Shown: positions 26,401-36,082 of the stretch, one piece after another
Layout of the letters: every line of letters begins with the position of its first letter
Position numbering within the stretch: the first letter of the stretch is position 1
Assembly: GCA_036873755.1 (NCBI GenBank)
Contig: JAVTVY010018746.1
Coordinates: 1-64,000 of the forward strand
Origin: Hanleya hanleyi
Lineage: Eukaryota > Mollusca > Polyplacophora > Lepidopleurida > Hanleyidae
Direction: 5' to 3'
Length of the DNA stretch: 64,000 nucleotides
Notes under the pieces: model-generated
What the model saw: only the letters and a program-made list of their open reading frames with translations
What the model was told of the DNA's origin: nothing
Databases searched by the model: none
Position numbers and translations under genes: made by a program

Positions 26401-27749
26401 CTCTCGTCCAAACCCAAACACAAAACAGAAGGGGGAACTTCCCGCCATATACACGTGGTCGACGAAAACTGCATTCCCCTACGGACTGGGCCATGGAGGA
26501 TATGCCTTCAAAACGTGCGACATAAGCTCACATCGCGACTACTGGAGAGTGAAATCCTGCTTGCTTTTGCAAGGCGAACGTTTTACATACGTTTACACGA
26601 GCGAGGAGATAGGGGAGATAATTCTGACATTGCAAAATAAAATAAAAAGATGACCGGTCGGAAAATCGGCGAAAAAAGTTTCCAGTCGGCGGATTTTTGG
26701 ACAGTCGGTCGGGTTACGCGCAACAAACTTATTTTTAAGGATGGCCCCATCACACATGTTGTTCAGTCAGCAGAGCATCAGCACATTTAGCTGGGATCTT
26801 GGGTTCGAATCCCGTGGATGACCAATTTATTCTTTCTCTCAGAAATCATTTCCTTCAGATTATAGTTTACTCAAATAATAACAAGTCATGTAATTCAGGA
26901 GATACAAATATTTTACATTTTTAATTTTGTACTATTCTAGTAACTCTATTCGGACGCCCCTTCCCTTAACAAGTCTATAACATGTTAAAAAAACATACAT
27001 CAATGTCTACTGGTTCGTCCTTTTGAGGCTCCGGGGCCGGGGCTTCAGGTTTGGGTGGTGGTATGTTTGCTCCTAAACTGTGGACACAGAATAACAAGTG
27101 AACATGAAAATATTTGTTTTACATAATTCTAAGCAAATCAAATCTTCTTCCATCAATCAAGATGCATACAATCTTTTGATCTTGATTTAAAATAGCTGTT
27201 CAATATTTTTGTCAAAGAACTACCATTAGCTGTTCTGGTAACTAGGTTAAGTATTTTCAATGACTATTATGCCCAATCAGTCATGCTTAATTCAATTTAA
27301 TTTGCAGAACATTTCAGGTAATCTTGTCTATTTCAGGTCGACCTCTGTGTCATCATGTCAGAACAGCCCTGCTCAGATAATGATAAAAGAGGTTTTCACA
27401 GCCAAGATGGCTGAAGTATGGCAACACTATCATACATGTACCTCCATGAGCTAGGCAAGAAGGGAAGTAACTTTGTATGGAAGATGAGGGTATGGTTCAC
27501 ACTCTTATAATTCAATCACATCAACTACAGCTTCCCATACAGAAATATTGGCAAGATCAAATCGATCACTAAAACCGGATATGGACCAAATTACTTCACA
27601 TTACATGCAGACAACTGACCACACATTAGAGAAATTTACCTCTCCAGCCAGGTTTTGTAGAATTCAAGCTCTGGTAAATGAAGGATGTCAAGGTTGACTT
27701 TACACATAGATACAAACTGCTTCAGCAAATCAATCTGCTGCTTATCCAT
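8308..27749 (-). CDS. ST13: ST13 / Hip, Hsc70-interacting co-chaperone; seven exons, 5' 241 codons (partial)
   Basis: Hip is a cytosolic dimeric co-chaperone. Its TPR domain binds the Hsp70/Hsc70 ATPase domain and stabilises the ADP state. Exons in transcript order are 27749-27640, 27077-26999, 24239-24149, 19974-19831, 17510-17426, 11109-10999 and 8410-8308. They join with matching phases into 723 bp (241 codons) without a stop. The product aligns with human ST13 from its start Met through the third TPR, for example [15 protein letters not shown] and [10 protein letters not shown]. The acidic linker is longer than in vertebrates because of Glu-Pro repeats. The charged helix, Gly/Met/Pro region and DP/STI1 domain are not in the window. 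Introns are large (0.6-6.3 kb) and packed with repeats. Identity is seen directly; function is by family. Confidence 0.95.
8411..10998. other. ST13 intron 6; degraded repeats only
   Basis: No other exon or RNA gene is recognised. A block with TATATTTCTATTCCGACTTC followed by CACTTCAGTTGCTATCAAAA (about 9836-9905) recurs as TATATTCCTATTGCGACTTC and CACTTCAATTGCTATCAAAT about 210 bp on (about 10045-10115), a decayed local duplication. Frames of 80-100 codons here have no similarity I recognise. Confidence 0.6.
10480..10610. mobile_element. Terminal fragment with TTCAAGGACTTTCAAGGCC motif
   Basis: AAAATTCAAGCACTTTCAAG is repeated with variation as TTTTCAAGGACTTTCAAGGC and CTTGAATTTTC, ending in GGACCCGTGCGAACC. 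This is a subterminal signature I associate with non-autonomous hAT-type elements. Element limits were not found. Confidence 0.4.
10999..11109 (-). CDS. ST13: ST13 exon 6, second TPR
   Basis: Acceptor TTTTCAG, donor AG|GTAAAG. It encodes [20 protein letters not shown] and [16 protein letters not shown], the best conserved stretch of Hip and part of the Hsp70-binding surface. Confidence 0.96.
11140..12665. repeat. About 23-bp minisatellite in ST13 intron 5
   Basis: Around 65 copies of a 22-24 bp unit, consensus TGAATGAATATTACAGGGAT followed by TCC. Copies vary at most positions (CCTGAATAAA, CCCGATTGAA and similar). A longer-period similarity between about 11190-11450 and 11520-11790 suggests part of the array was duplicated in blocks. 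The array starts about 30 bp upstream, in transcript sense, of the exon 6 acceptor. Confidence 0.95.
12666..13238. other. ST13 intron 5, no feature recognised
   Basis: Plain AT-rich intron between the 23-bp array and the hAT-like element. The 80-codon frame starting at 12779 has no recognisable domain. Confidence 0.55.
14340..14565 (+). repeat. First part of the TGACCT-rich tandem block in element A
   Basis: Two units of about 130 bp. Each has 'TTTTAATGATTTCTTGA'-type lead sequence, GGGGTCACAGTGACCTTGA and then CCTACATTTTGGTA. The same unit recurs five times at 16480-17165, on the other side of element B, so B split one array. Confidence 0.7.
14955..16437 (+). mobile_element. Nested element B with short CCCCTCGG inverted ends
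   Basis: It starts AGCCCATGGGCTTCAATACC, then CCTCGG, and ends 'TTTGCCCGAGGGGTAATAAA', so TACCCCTCGG is inverted at both ends. As in element A, a GACAGACAGACAGACGGACA run precedes the 3' terminus. Most of it is the 259-bp tandem repeat described separately. No protein is encoded. Confidence 0.6.
15190..16255 (+). repeat. 259-bp tandem repeat made of two alternating halves with TCAAGGTCA
   Basis: AAAATAGGTCAAGGTCAGTC recurs about every 128-131 bp, in two alternating contexts: one followed by AACTGGGATAGGCTTCTAG, the other by a 'TCTTCAGTACACCTCTGG' sequence. The full A+B period is 258-260 bp (AACTGGG anchors at 15603, 15861 and 16121). About four full units are present, the first diverged. Relatives lie at about 29585-29930 and 39265-39545. 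Confidence 0.85.
16480..17165 (+). repeat. Tandem block with clustered TGACCTTTGACCT half-sites
   Basis: Five units of about 120-155 bp. Each contains GTGACCTTTGACC, then CTGACC(T/C)(T/C)GACCT, then ATTTTGGTATGCGACACATC and CATCCACTCACAAAAA. Read on the other strand, each unit holds four AGGTCA-like half-sites, several as AGGTCAAAGGTCA (direct repeat with 1-bp spacer). It ends in a (GACGGACA)n run. Confidence 0.85.
17426..17510 (-). CDS. ST13: ST13 exon 5, first TPR
   Basis: Acceptor ATTTCAG, donor AG|GTAAG. It encodes [20 protein letters not shown] and LLYAKRA, matching human [20 protein letters not shown]. Phases fit exons 4 and 6. Confidence 0.95.
17511..19830. other. ST13 intron 4, no feature recognised
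   Basis: I see no additional exon, RNA gene or clear repeat boundary in this 2.3-kb intron. Frames up to 90 codons on both strands lack similarity to known families. A 9-C homopolymer-like run is at about 18508. Confidence 0.55.
19831..19974 (-). CDS. ST13: ST13 exon 4, acidic linker to start of TPR domain
   Basis: Acceptor AACTTCAG, donor A|GTAAGT. It reads [19 protein letters not shown], then a stretch like human ENVEITEEMMDQAN (here [14 protein letters not shown]). The 5' part of this exon and its acceptor are tandemly duplicated just upstream (20036-20146). Confidence 0.93.
19925..20146 (-). repeat. 111-bp tandem duplication including ST13 exon 4 acceptor and 5' coding part
   Basis: AGGTAACTC at 19925 and 20036 start two copies with a 111-bp period. 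In minus-strand sense the upstream copy keeps an AG acceptor (20086-20087). It then has a 50-bp exon-like stretch reading [17 protein letters not shown], against [17 protein letters not shown] in the true exon. It then runs to a stop, lacking the second half of the exon and its donor. It is therefore a partial, probably non-functional exon copy. Confidence 0.8.
20811..22862. mobile_element. 2.05-kb element with TTAA target duplication
   Basis: TTAA at 20807-20810 and 22863-22866 flank inverted ends AGTGCTAATGCAGCGAAATT. Both ends keep further inverted similarity, including ATGACGTCA (about 20986) and its counterpart ATGACGTCAC (about 22669), and GCGACCGT near each. No transposase is seen. TTAA duplications are known for piggyBac and Kolobok superfamilies; which applies is not decided. 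It lies in ST13 intron 3. Confidence 0.75.
22867..24148. other. ST13 intron 3 remainder, no gene recognised
   Basis: A locally GC-rich patch (23160-23290, with GGCGCCGCCGCGAGC and TCTCGCGCGTGAGC) may be another repeat or regulatory patch. No exon with conserved protein similarity is visible, and no terminal repeats were found. Confidence 0.45.
24149..24239 (-). CDS. ST13: ST13 exon 3, Glu-Pro repeat linker
   Basis: Acceptor GTACAG, donor GTAAAT. The 30 complete codons start [10 protein letters not shown], continue as a Glu-Pro dipeptide run of about seven units, and end SEESEL, as in human SSEESDL. The run is encoded by a GAACCT/GAGCCA hexanucleotide repeat, so its length is probably polymorphic. 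The opposite-strand open frame is the complement of this microsatellite. Confidence 0.92.
24844..26746. mobile_element. 1.9-kb TIR element in ST13 intron 2
   Basis: The left end GGCCATCCTTAAAAATA, then GTAACCCGACC, is inverted at the right end (GGTCGGGTTAC, then TATTTTTAAGGATGGCC). CCA lies immediately outside both ends (24841-24843 and 26747-26749), a possible 3-bp target duplication. The interior has no recognisable transposase; overlapping open frames at 26268-26653 match nothing I know. A separate foldback MITE sits inside (25773-26266). Confidence 0.65.
25773..26266. mobile_element. 494-bp foldback MITE with 8-bp target duplication
   Basis: Arms of about 205 bp are near-perfect inverted copies (TTAGCTAATAATATAGCCCT at the left; the inverted right end begins TAGCTAAATAATATATAGCC) around a core of about 80 bp containing GTGACGTCAC. 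GGTGACAG flanks both sides (25765-25772 and 26267-26274). An 8-bp duplication fits hAT-type transposition, but the terminal bases are not the usual CAG. Confidence 0.8.
26750..26823 (+). tRNA. tRNA-like sequence or tRNA-derived SINE head (degenerate)
   Basis: A good B box (GGTTCGAATCC, with T-stem GGG/CCC) follows a fair A box (TTGTTCAGTCAGCAGAGCA) at normal spacing, and the segment ends in ACCA. The acceptor stem pairs poorly, and the anticodon loop ACATTTA lacks U33. I call it a tRNA pseudogene or a SINE promoter, not a functional tRNA. Confidence 0.3.
26999..27077 (-). CDS. ST13: ST13 exon 2
   Basis: Acceptor CCACAG, donor GTATGT. It completes a Ser codon, then [19 protein letters not shown] and DEPVDID. 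It matches human ESMGGKVPPATQK and begins the Pro/acid-rich linker. It ends in phase 0. Confidence 0.92.
27078..27639. other. ST13 intron 1, no feature recognised
   Basis: A short intron between the start-codon exon and exon 2. I see no repeat or RNA gene in it. Confidence 0.7.
27640..27749 (-). CDS. ST13: ST13 exon 1 (first coding exon)
   Basis: It starts at ATG (27749-27747) and reads [17 protein letters not shown], matching the human start MDPRKVNELRAFVKMCK, then ends TWLE plus two bases. This is the N-terminal Hip dimerisation region. The donor is AG|GTAAAT. A possible splice acceptor (GGAGGCAG) lies 14 bp upstream of the ATG at 27764-27766, so the true 5' UTR may begin in an exon farther right. 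Confidence 0.95.
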
Positions 27750-28092
27750 GTTGAAAACGTCCCCTGCCTCCTCACACAAACAGGATCAGACTTTGAATGG
27801 CAGAATCAAGGAGACTTGATGCTACAAGTAGAAATAGTTCCGACAAATTACAATCATTTCACAGGGTCCTCTCCACACTTATTACAAATTTTTGGCAATG
27901 ACTCCCTCAGGAGTTATGGGTCCCATAGTGGCATTTCTTTCCAACAATAACTCCTACTCGGTATCTCCTATCCACCAGTACCTCCTACCCATCCATACCT
28001 GTACAAAAGGAAAAGATGCGACTGCAAGGGTGTTGAAAATTGGGGTCTTCACAAGGGCAGATCCAGCCAAAATTCATAGGGGGGGTCGACTA

Positions 28093-28930
28093 TCACAGCC
28101 CAACAGGCGAGGGTCCAGGGGCCGCCTAGGCCCCGGAAGCTCCGGGGTCTTAGATCGCCGGAGATACGTTCTGAGCATTTTCCCGGAAATAAAACTGATC
28201 ATAATGTCTGCAGATTTATGGTTCTATTTTCATGATTTTCCCGCAATTATAAGCACGCATCGATATTGAAAAAATCACGCCTCATGCCTGCATCCATTTG
28301 ACTTTCTAGTTATATTTAAAACATACAAAACGATGGCATTTAGTTCATGGACATGATGGAAGGGAAACCAATAATATGCCTACCGATACAGTTCATTCAC
28401 AAAAAGATAAAACAAGGAAATCCTCACAGCCCAACAGGCGAGGGTCTAGGGGCTGCCTAGGCCCCGGAAGCTCCGAAGTCCTAGCGTTTTTCAGGAAATA
28501 AATTCGAACATAATGTATGCAGATTTATGGTTCTATTTTCACGTTTGTTTCGCATTGATAAGCACGCATCGATATTGTAAAAATCATATTTCATGCCTGA
28601 ATCCATTTGACTTTCTAGTTATATTTAACAGATAAAAAATCGATGACCTTTACATCATGGAACATTAGAACCAATATGAAACCGATTCATTTACACAAAG
28701 CTAAAATAAGCGATCCTCACAGCCTGACAGGTGAGGGTCCAGGGGCCACCTAGGCCCTGGAAGCTCCGGGGTCTCAGGTTGCGGGAGATGCGTTTTACAC
28801 GTTTTCCCAGAAATAAATCTGAACACAATGTAGGTAGATTTATTGTTCTATTTTCACATTTGTTTCGCATAAACACGCATCGATATTGAAGAATATGCCT
28901 GACTCCATTTAACTTCCTGGTTTAACACAA
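28093..28930. repeat. Three tandem copies of a roughly 290-330 bp unit with GC-rich head
   Basis: TCACAGCC(C/T)(A/G)ACAGG starts units at 28093, 28424 and 28717 (spacings 331 and 293 bp). Each has a GC-rich core (CTAGGCCCCGGAAGCTCCG in copies one and two) and then AAGCACGCATCGATATTG and CATTTGACTTTCTAGTTAT (diverged in copy three). The block lies 350 bp upstream of the ST13 start codon in transcript sense. I see no coding potential. Confidence 0.85.
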
Positions 28931-30070
28931 AAAAAAACAGGGCTATAACACACCACTACACGTGGTGCGATCGCGGCGATAATATCTGATTTTAGATACA
29001 TATTGAAACTCCAACTTAAATAGTACACTCACAAACTACATGAGTAGATGATGATAGTCTGTTTAATACACATATAGTTACTCTAATTACATAATCCACA
29101 TTCATTTAATTTACATATCATTTCAAGACATTATTTCTACGTGGAATCCTGATTGTATGAATTAGGCTGTTGTATTCTATCTGAAACAATGCCAGCAAAT
29201 AAAAAACAACAAAAAATAAATACCTTTCACTATAATTTTTCACTGTAAGTCAGTGAATTGTTGTTGTTGTAAAATGCTGCTAATACTACTTAGGCAATAA
29301 CGACATTCAATGTAAATCAGGAACCTTCACTGGCTGTTTGATCTATCACTCTGTCATGGTACCCATATTTCGACAGTGATGCAGTATGTCAGAGTAGGAA
29401 ATGGAGGGTGTTTCAACAGATGAGCCGATACAGCATGGTTTTAAGTTACTATTGAAAGCTGAGGCTGTTGGAACACATGCAAAATTCGCTAGATTGTTCT
29501 GGAAACAACCACAGCCACAACAAAATGATGACAATGTTAGATTTGGAGTGTATGTTGGCATTTAACATGTGACTTCACATACAGTTTTTGACCTTGACAA
29601 AATAGGTCAACGTCAGTCCTATTCATTGACTTCAGATCCATCATCAGTTGCATACGTAGTATCAATTTAGAATGCCTAGCTATATTTCATGTTATATCAT
29701 AATATAAAGTATATAACCTTGAGAAAATAGGTTCAGTCAACTGGGATAGGCTTCTAGTCAGTCAGCAATTGCACAAGTATGATGAATTTGAAGAGCCCAT
29801 CTTCACTCCTTTAAAAATTATTGCTAATGCTAAATTTGACCTCGATAAAACAGGTGAAGGTCAGTCAATTTCATTAATTAGGCTTCTGATCCATCACCAG
29901 CTGCATACATGTGGTATGACAAGAAAAATGGGCAGACAGAGAGACTGACAGACAGACAGTCAGAGAGATGACACGGAAAATTCAGTTCATTTTGGATCAT
30001 CATTAAATATCATCTTCAAAGTCTAAATATTCTGTCAAAATTCACCAGAACACACCATTTACTCCAATTA

Positions 30071-31137
30071 TAGAGAAGAAAAGCAACTCCGAGTAGGGAT
30101 CACAATTTTATTCCCTATATTTCGCTATTAGTTCTAGCATCTTAAGCAGTGAACAGAGTTACAAACAGCTCCATACGCACAGTATATATACACGGCATAA
30201 TGTGATCTTAGCCAATATGCATTTATGAATAGGTAAGCCAGTAAATTATGTCAGTCAGGTCGGCATTAAAATGCCACCATTTTCAGAAATTGTTACATGT
30301 TAAGCGATAATCTGACTGATCTACAAATGGTGTGATTCAGGTGTTACAATACACACTCCACAAATGTTGTAACTCACATGGGAATATACAATTATGAAAC
30401 ATGTGAGTTACAACATTTGGAGGTTTCCATCAACTCTGATGTGGATTGACAAGAAAATTATACCTATATTATCTTAAAATGACAGTCCTTATCCAAACTT
30501 CATGACCTGTAGAAACATTCAATGTAGGTATATACTCACTATATCACCATACTTTATTCATTTATGCACAGTTTACTTAGTTCTTGCCAGATAAGCAGAT
30601 TATGTATTGTTTTCATCAATTGGAGTGTGTATTGTATCACCTGAATCACACCATTTGTAGATCGCTGTCAGGTTATTGCTTAACATTTTAACAATTTCTG
30701 AAAATGACAGCATTTTAATATTTGTCCAACCTGACTGACATAATTTACTGGTTTACCTATTTATAAATGTGTATTGGCTAAGATCACATTATGCCTTGTA
30801 TATATACTGAGCCTATGGAGCTGTTTGTAACTTTGTTCACTGCTGAAGATGCTATCACTAATACGGTAATTCCCCTAATAATTCAATCACAGGAAGTTCA
30901 CTTTTCTACTCTGTTATTCAAACACAGAGAAAAAGTAACATTCCCATTCTTCATTCAAATTAAAGAAATGTCATATAATTACAAAATGTGACACTTTGTA
31001 ACTGGTGCCATGAAGAATATTGCCAGATATAAGCCAGTTTTGCTGCACTTCCGGTGATCGAATTATTAGGGGAATTACCGTAGCGAAATATACAGAATGA
31101 AATTGTCATCCCTACTCGGAGTTGCTTTTCTTCTCTA
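30071..31137. mobile_element. 1.07-kb foldback element in copy A1
   Basis: The left end TAGAGAAGAAAAGCAACTCC is inverted at the right end, and inverted similarity extends through about 290 bp of the left arm. TTA lies outside both ends (30068-30070 and 31138-31140), which would fit a PIF/Harbinger-type duplication. Copy A2 lacks the insert. Comparison shows a further 30-bp A1-only piece to 31174 between ACTCCAATTA and ACTTCAATTA, so the exact target duplication is uncertain. Confidence 0.75.
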
Positions 31138-31729
31138 TTATTGGAAAATTATCAGTGGTTCCAATGGATCACTTCAATTAGATATACATGTAAAAATTTC
31201 CCAGGTGGGATGTGCCATATAGCAGGTATGTATAAGTTCCACTTCAAAAATCTTTGAAGCACTGATTCGGAAATAAAGTGTTTACTTTGCTGACACATGC
31301 AGTCTAGTAGTCCACTTATGTAAAGTGCATTATGCAATAAGTCAACCATTACAGGTGTTATTAACTGAATGGTCAACATACAGGCCTCATACAATATCAG
31401 TGTTACAGTATATCTATTTGACCAAAATGGCCCGACTTCAAGCCCACTTGAATCGTTGCAATTTTCCATACTGACCATACACTGATGGCAGCATATTTTC
31501 TCTGACTACATTTTAGTTATGTGTGTGAACAGGGGTTGATGTAGCCTAGATTTAGATATGTTTAGCTGACTTTACCCTATGCTACATGAGTATGCCAGCG
31601 CTAACAGCACCAATGTGCTTTCAATCCATTTTTAAACCATTATGTTAGTAAAAAAAATTGTAATTGAAAAAAAGAATGTATAATGATATAAATCAAGCAT
31701 TGTGTTGATGGGCTGCAAAATCCATTTAA

Positions 31730-32869
31730 GGATGTCTGCTGGTGGTAAATCAAAGTAATTAACTTTTTGAATAATGTGTGTTGTTGCATTCATAATTGTG
31801 TAATATGAGGAAAAACAAAGAAAACAAGAGCCCAAGGGGCTTCAATATACGCCCGTATATCTGGAATTACATTGGTTCAAATTTCAAGGTTGTTCAATAG
31901 CCTTGATTCCAATTGATCTAGCAATCCAGAGAAAGGTCTACAATTTTTTGCTTATAAGAATATAACATATATCACATCTTATACTGAATGATAAACTAAA
32001 ATGAGCTCAACTCTTGGTAACTAGTTGACCTTGAAGCAAGAGCTTAGAGCTCACATATCCCACACTGAAATCGACAATAGTCAAACACAAGAAAATAGTA
32101 GTTTTCCTGCAAATGGATTCCTTTCAGACGAGAGAATTTTTCATGAAGGAAGAAGAAAGAGATGAAGTAAACCTTTGTTCTTGAGTTAATAAACAGGTGT
32201 GAAGTTCATAAAGGACTTCTCTCTCCGTTAAATTAGTAAATGTATGGTTTTTATTTCACAACAGTTTAACTAAGTGAAGCGTTTCAAACATGGGAGACAA
32301 CTCCACAGGACAATACCATATAAATGCAGGGGAAAGAACTTCGAATATTCCAACAATATTCCAACACATTTAGTCAGCTAAGCTCGATTCAGTTTTGAGG
32401 GACTGCGACCTAGACCTTTGACAAATTGATCTCATATGTATGGCTCCACATTGCCATGCGAGTAAGGTATACTCAAAGTTTGGTACCAATCCATACCTTG
32501 AAACTAGAGCTATCGCATGGACAACAAATGTTAATGGATGAATGGACAGAACGCAACATCGCATTACACAACCTCGTCTTCGAGAGGCATATGAAAATGT
32601 GACTTTTAATGATTTCTTGATTTTGGGGTCACAGTGACCTTGACCTTTGACCTTGACCTCAATTTTGGTACACAACACATCGTCTTCCCTCAATCTATCA
32701 ATGCACAAAAAAAATCATGATTTTTAATGATTTCCTGATTTTGGGGTCACAGTGACCTTGACCTTTGACCTTGGCCTAAATTTTGGCACATGACAAACCG
32801 TCTCCCCTCAATTTCTCAATGAACACAAAAAGTCATGACTGCCAAGCCAAAAACCACCAGCGGACATCC
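31730..32869. mobile_element. 1.14-kb TTAA-flanked element in copy A1
   Basis: TTAA at 31726-31729 and 32870-32873 flank inverted ends GGATGTCTGCTGGTGGT / GGATGTCCGCTGGTGGT. Copy A2 has the empty site (about 43231). The interior contains a fragment that begins like element A (AAGAGCCCAAGGGGCTTCAA at 31830) and two TGACCTTGACCTTTGACC units near 32640 and 32760. No transposase is present. Confidence 0.75.
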
Positions 32870-34955
32870 TTAAGAGGTGGTCCTTCAATTTCAATCCAAA
32901 AAAAAAAAAAAAAAATGTTCAGTCCTTTGAAATCCTTTGTCTGTCTGACAATAATAAACTTCATGAACAGATGAAATATCAATAAATTGTGCTATACAAG
33001 TTTACTGTCTATAATGCCACCCAATGATGAACAATATCACGAACCTACATGATGAAGCAAACTCCTCAGATGTGGCCTAGGGAATGTAGATATTGGACTC
33101 GAGTCATGAGAATTTCCCATATTTAAACTAGAGCCTTAGGCACTGAAACAGGGCTATTTAAATGTAAAATAGGCTGTTGGAATAATTTCACTAACTCTTT
33201 GATGTTCAGTCCCCATGGCGAAGAGCCATACAATTTGTAGTCTCACACATTTCTCTCAATAAGGTACTAGGTACACCCCTAGTTTGGAAGGTTACAAATT
33301 CTGACAATGGTTGTATGCAGACTTGTACATGTAGAGCACTGTATGCTATCTAAAGTTTGGAGTTTGACCCTATCAATTAACCCTATCAGCTAAGTGAACC
33401 AAGCCATTGACCTAGGTCATGCATGTGTCATGCATGTGTCATGCATGTGTCTATGGGCTAAATGGTATAGCGGGTCTGGTGGAGGGATGTTTGTGTGATA
33501 GTTCCCAATTTACATACCATGTATACAATTTCTGCAAGAATGGAAGCCTAGAAAATTAGAATTTCTTGCCAACATGGCAAACATATGATAAGTCTGCCTT
33601 AAACTATTTTCTTCTGTATTTGTTAAGTGTTCTAAATAAAGTTTTTATCAACCAGTGATTTATGACATCCTTTCAGGAAAACTCTCTAAGTCAACCTCTG
33701 AATAGTATCCATTTTGTATTCATGCTCTAAAGCAGGAAATCTCTGTGAAAATGACATATGTACATATATAAGAATAGCAGAAAATATTTAACTTCACTAA
33801 TATAGACCAGGTGAAACAAAATCTAGCCAAAATAGTTGACCAGACTATCTGCAGTAGCTGAATAACTTGAGGACTCTTTTCTTCAGCTCTTCCTCTCAAA
33901 GCCTAAAGCAGTTAAATAAACAACCAGTCACCCTGGCAACAGTACCAAATGTGCTCAAGTTTTTCCTGACTACAATACAGGACCATTAGTCCCTACGAGA
34001 CTAAATCACCCCGTGAAAATGACCATTTGCCTTACAAGGGATGTGAATTATAACACTGGGAATCTTACATTCATGTTCAACAAAATAGAATTACTTTTCC
34101 CTGATTAAGAAGCAAATTTCCATTTTTGTGTAAACAAAATCTTATTTTGAGATGCAAAAATGCATCTCCATGATTCGCCAACACCACCAAAATCTTGTCA
34201 GTTCTTTGCCTATCTTGCAAGATGATTATACCCAGATTTCATGGAAATCAAACACGTTGTTCAGAAGATATGATGTTACACATGTTTACCTGCATTCATA
34301 TCTATAGCGCCACCTAGTGATGATCAAATGCCACAAAAAACAAGCAGGTGAAATCTAAAGCCCTAGGGAGATGGCACATAAGAGTTCAATGGAAAAAACT
34401 TTAATCATAATAATGATTATGGAGGTTTTGACATTAAGTCAGATGAAAGAGATTTTTCATTTAAATGGCAATTTGGTTCGCACCGAAAGGGAATTACCAT
34501 GTCAGCAATCCTATATTTATGCTTGGCAACCTAGAATAGAACAGTTTTTAAATATTTCTCCAAGCGAATTGGTGAATTTTCATTTCACGAAAAACTTTTT
34601 TTTTGAGACGCAAAAAACTTGCCTTAATAATTATGCCAGCTACACCAAAACCTTTTCAGCACATTGACTATCCTTCAAGACCATTGTAATAAAATTTCAA
34701 AGAAATCAGACAAGCCATTCAGACGAAATCGTCAGAGAAAGGTTTACCTATGCTCTGACTACAACGCCACCTAGTGGTGAGCAGCGGGTATCGAAACACA
34801 CCCAGACAAATTTCCCAGGCCTAAGGAGATAGCACACCAAATCTGACCCGAAAATATTTAACGGTTTCAGAGATAATCACGTTTAAAGTCGCGGCGGCGG
34901 CGGATCCGGCGGAGCCGTTTCTCATGAAAACATAAGAGCATCCACTTTGTGGAAA

Positions 34956-35300
34956 TGCTCTAATGACATCACTACATGACGTGTGAGTGACATAGCGATG
35001 CTCATGAATCTGAATGCTGAGCAGCTGCAGCCATGGGATAACAACATGGCTCGTGCCTAAGGTTCAGTAGAGTAGCAGAGCATATGTAGTCAGAACGCAC
35101 CACAAGTGTAAACACTTGTTGACACGGCTGTCAAAAAATAAAAGACACATTTCCTCTATTTTCTTGTGAATGGTGGAAACAGGCTTAGTTGTTTATGGTC
35201 AAAAGTGTTCTATTTTGTACCTGTCATAACATATGTCACTTTGGGAGAGTTTGGGAGAGATCAATTCCAGCCTAGATTTGAGGCTGATTACATCTTTATA
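34956..35300. other. Spacer between segments A1 and B1, nothing recognised
   Basis: I see no gene or repeat boundary beyond those of the flanking duplicated segments. Confidence 0.5.
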
Positions 35301-35429
35301 TTGCAGATAATGGGGAAAAAATCTTACCAGTATGAAGAATGTGTATTGCAGATCGTCAAGAAATATTAAAACTCTGGTACTATTATAAAGTCCTTTTTGT
35401 GAGAGCCCGACTTCACCCATCTTCACCAC

Positions 35430-36082
35430 GGCAAGGTTTCTATTTGTGAGCCAAAGGCGAACCCTTGACCAACTTGCATAGCAAACCGCGTTCCGCCCAC
35501 AGTCCAGTTACGTGACCTAGAAAAAATGCGCTGATTGTATATAATACGTCTGGGTTTTACTTTCGCTGCTAAACTATTCGCTGATACCGAATGTAAAATA
35601 TTTAATCCAAGCACGCATAACAATATAATATTAATGGATAGGCCAGTGAAATTTTATAGAAATCCGTGCGTTTCAACCCAATTCCAGTCCTTCAGTGCGA
35701 AGGTGAGGTCGGATACACTGACTTCGCGGACCGCCTTGAAAGCTTCGGTGTTTTCTACATTTGCCTGGCTTGTTGGATGTTTGATGGTAGATGAATGGGT
35801 TTATTTTCTCTTCAAATAGATTTTGTTTTAAACTATGTTTCCTTTATATTTATTAATGTTCATGGTTGTTGAAAAGGTGCATGTTCATCTGCCACTGGGT
35901 ATCGCACAAGCTATGGTGTTTTCGAATCTGTTGTCACGGGCGCCATGGTCGCGGTGCTTAAGTGATCTGATTGGTCAATATGTGCAGGATGCCGCTGTGT
36001 TGTCGTTGATCGCGATACATTGCCCAAGCGTACCAGGGGCTATATCTAGAATAGAGATACCCCTGGTTTTAGCGAGGATGGA
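35430..36082. mobile_element. 653-bp insertion flanked by 9-bp repeat CTTCACCAC
   Basis: Found by comparing B1 with B2, which runs straight through 'CTTCACCACGCTGG'. In B1 the 9-mer is present at 35421-35429 and 36083-36091 with unrelated DNA between. A 9-bp duplication suits a MULE-type element, but I see no convincing inverted ends. Open frames at 35535-35819 and 35835-36194 match no family I know. Confidence 0.5.

Larger units (their letters stand above)
29149..34955 (+). repeat. Paralogous segment, copy A1
   Basis: Starts CTGATTGTATGAATTAGGCT and ends 'AGAGCATCCACTTTGTGGAAA' (last 20 shared with A2). Apart from insertions it aligns end to end, in the same orientation, with copy A2 (38825-44384). 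A1-specific insertions are the foldback at 30071-31137 and the TTAA element at 31730-32869. A1 also contains a GCATGTGTCAT triplicate at about 33420. It may be a segmental duplication or a large unclassified transposon; no shared coding region is seen. Confidence 0.85.

Noticed and set aside
26268..26653. Three overlapping frames as a captured gene fragment
   Set aside because: Frames overlap each other with no recognisable motif; they lie within the 1.9-kb TIR element.
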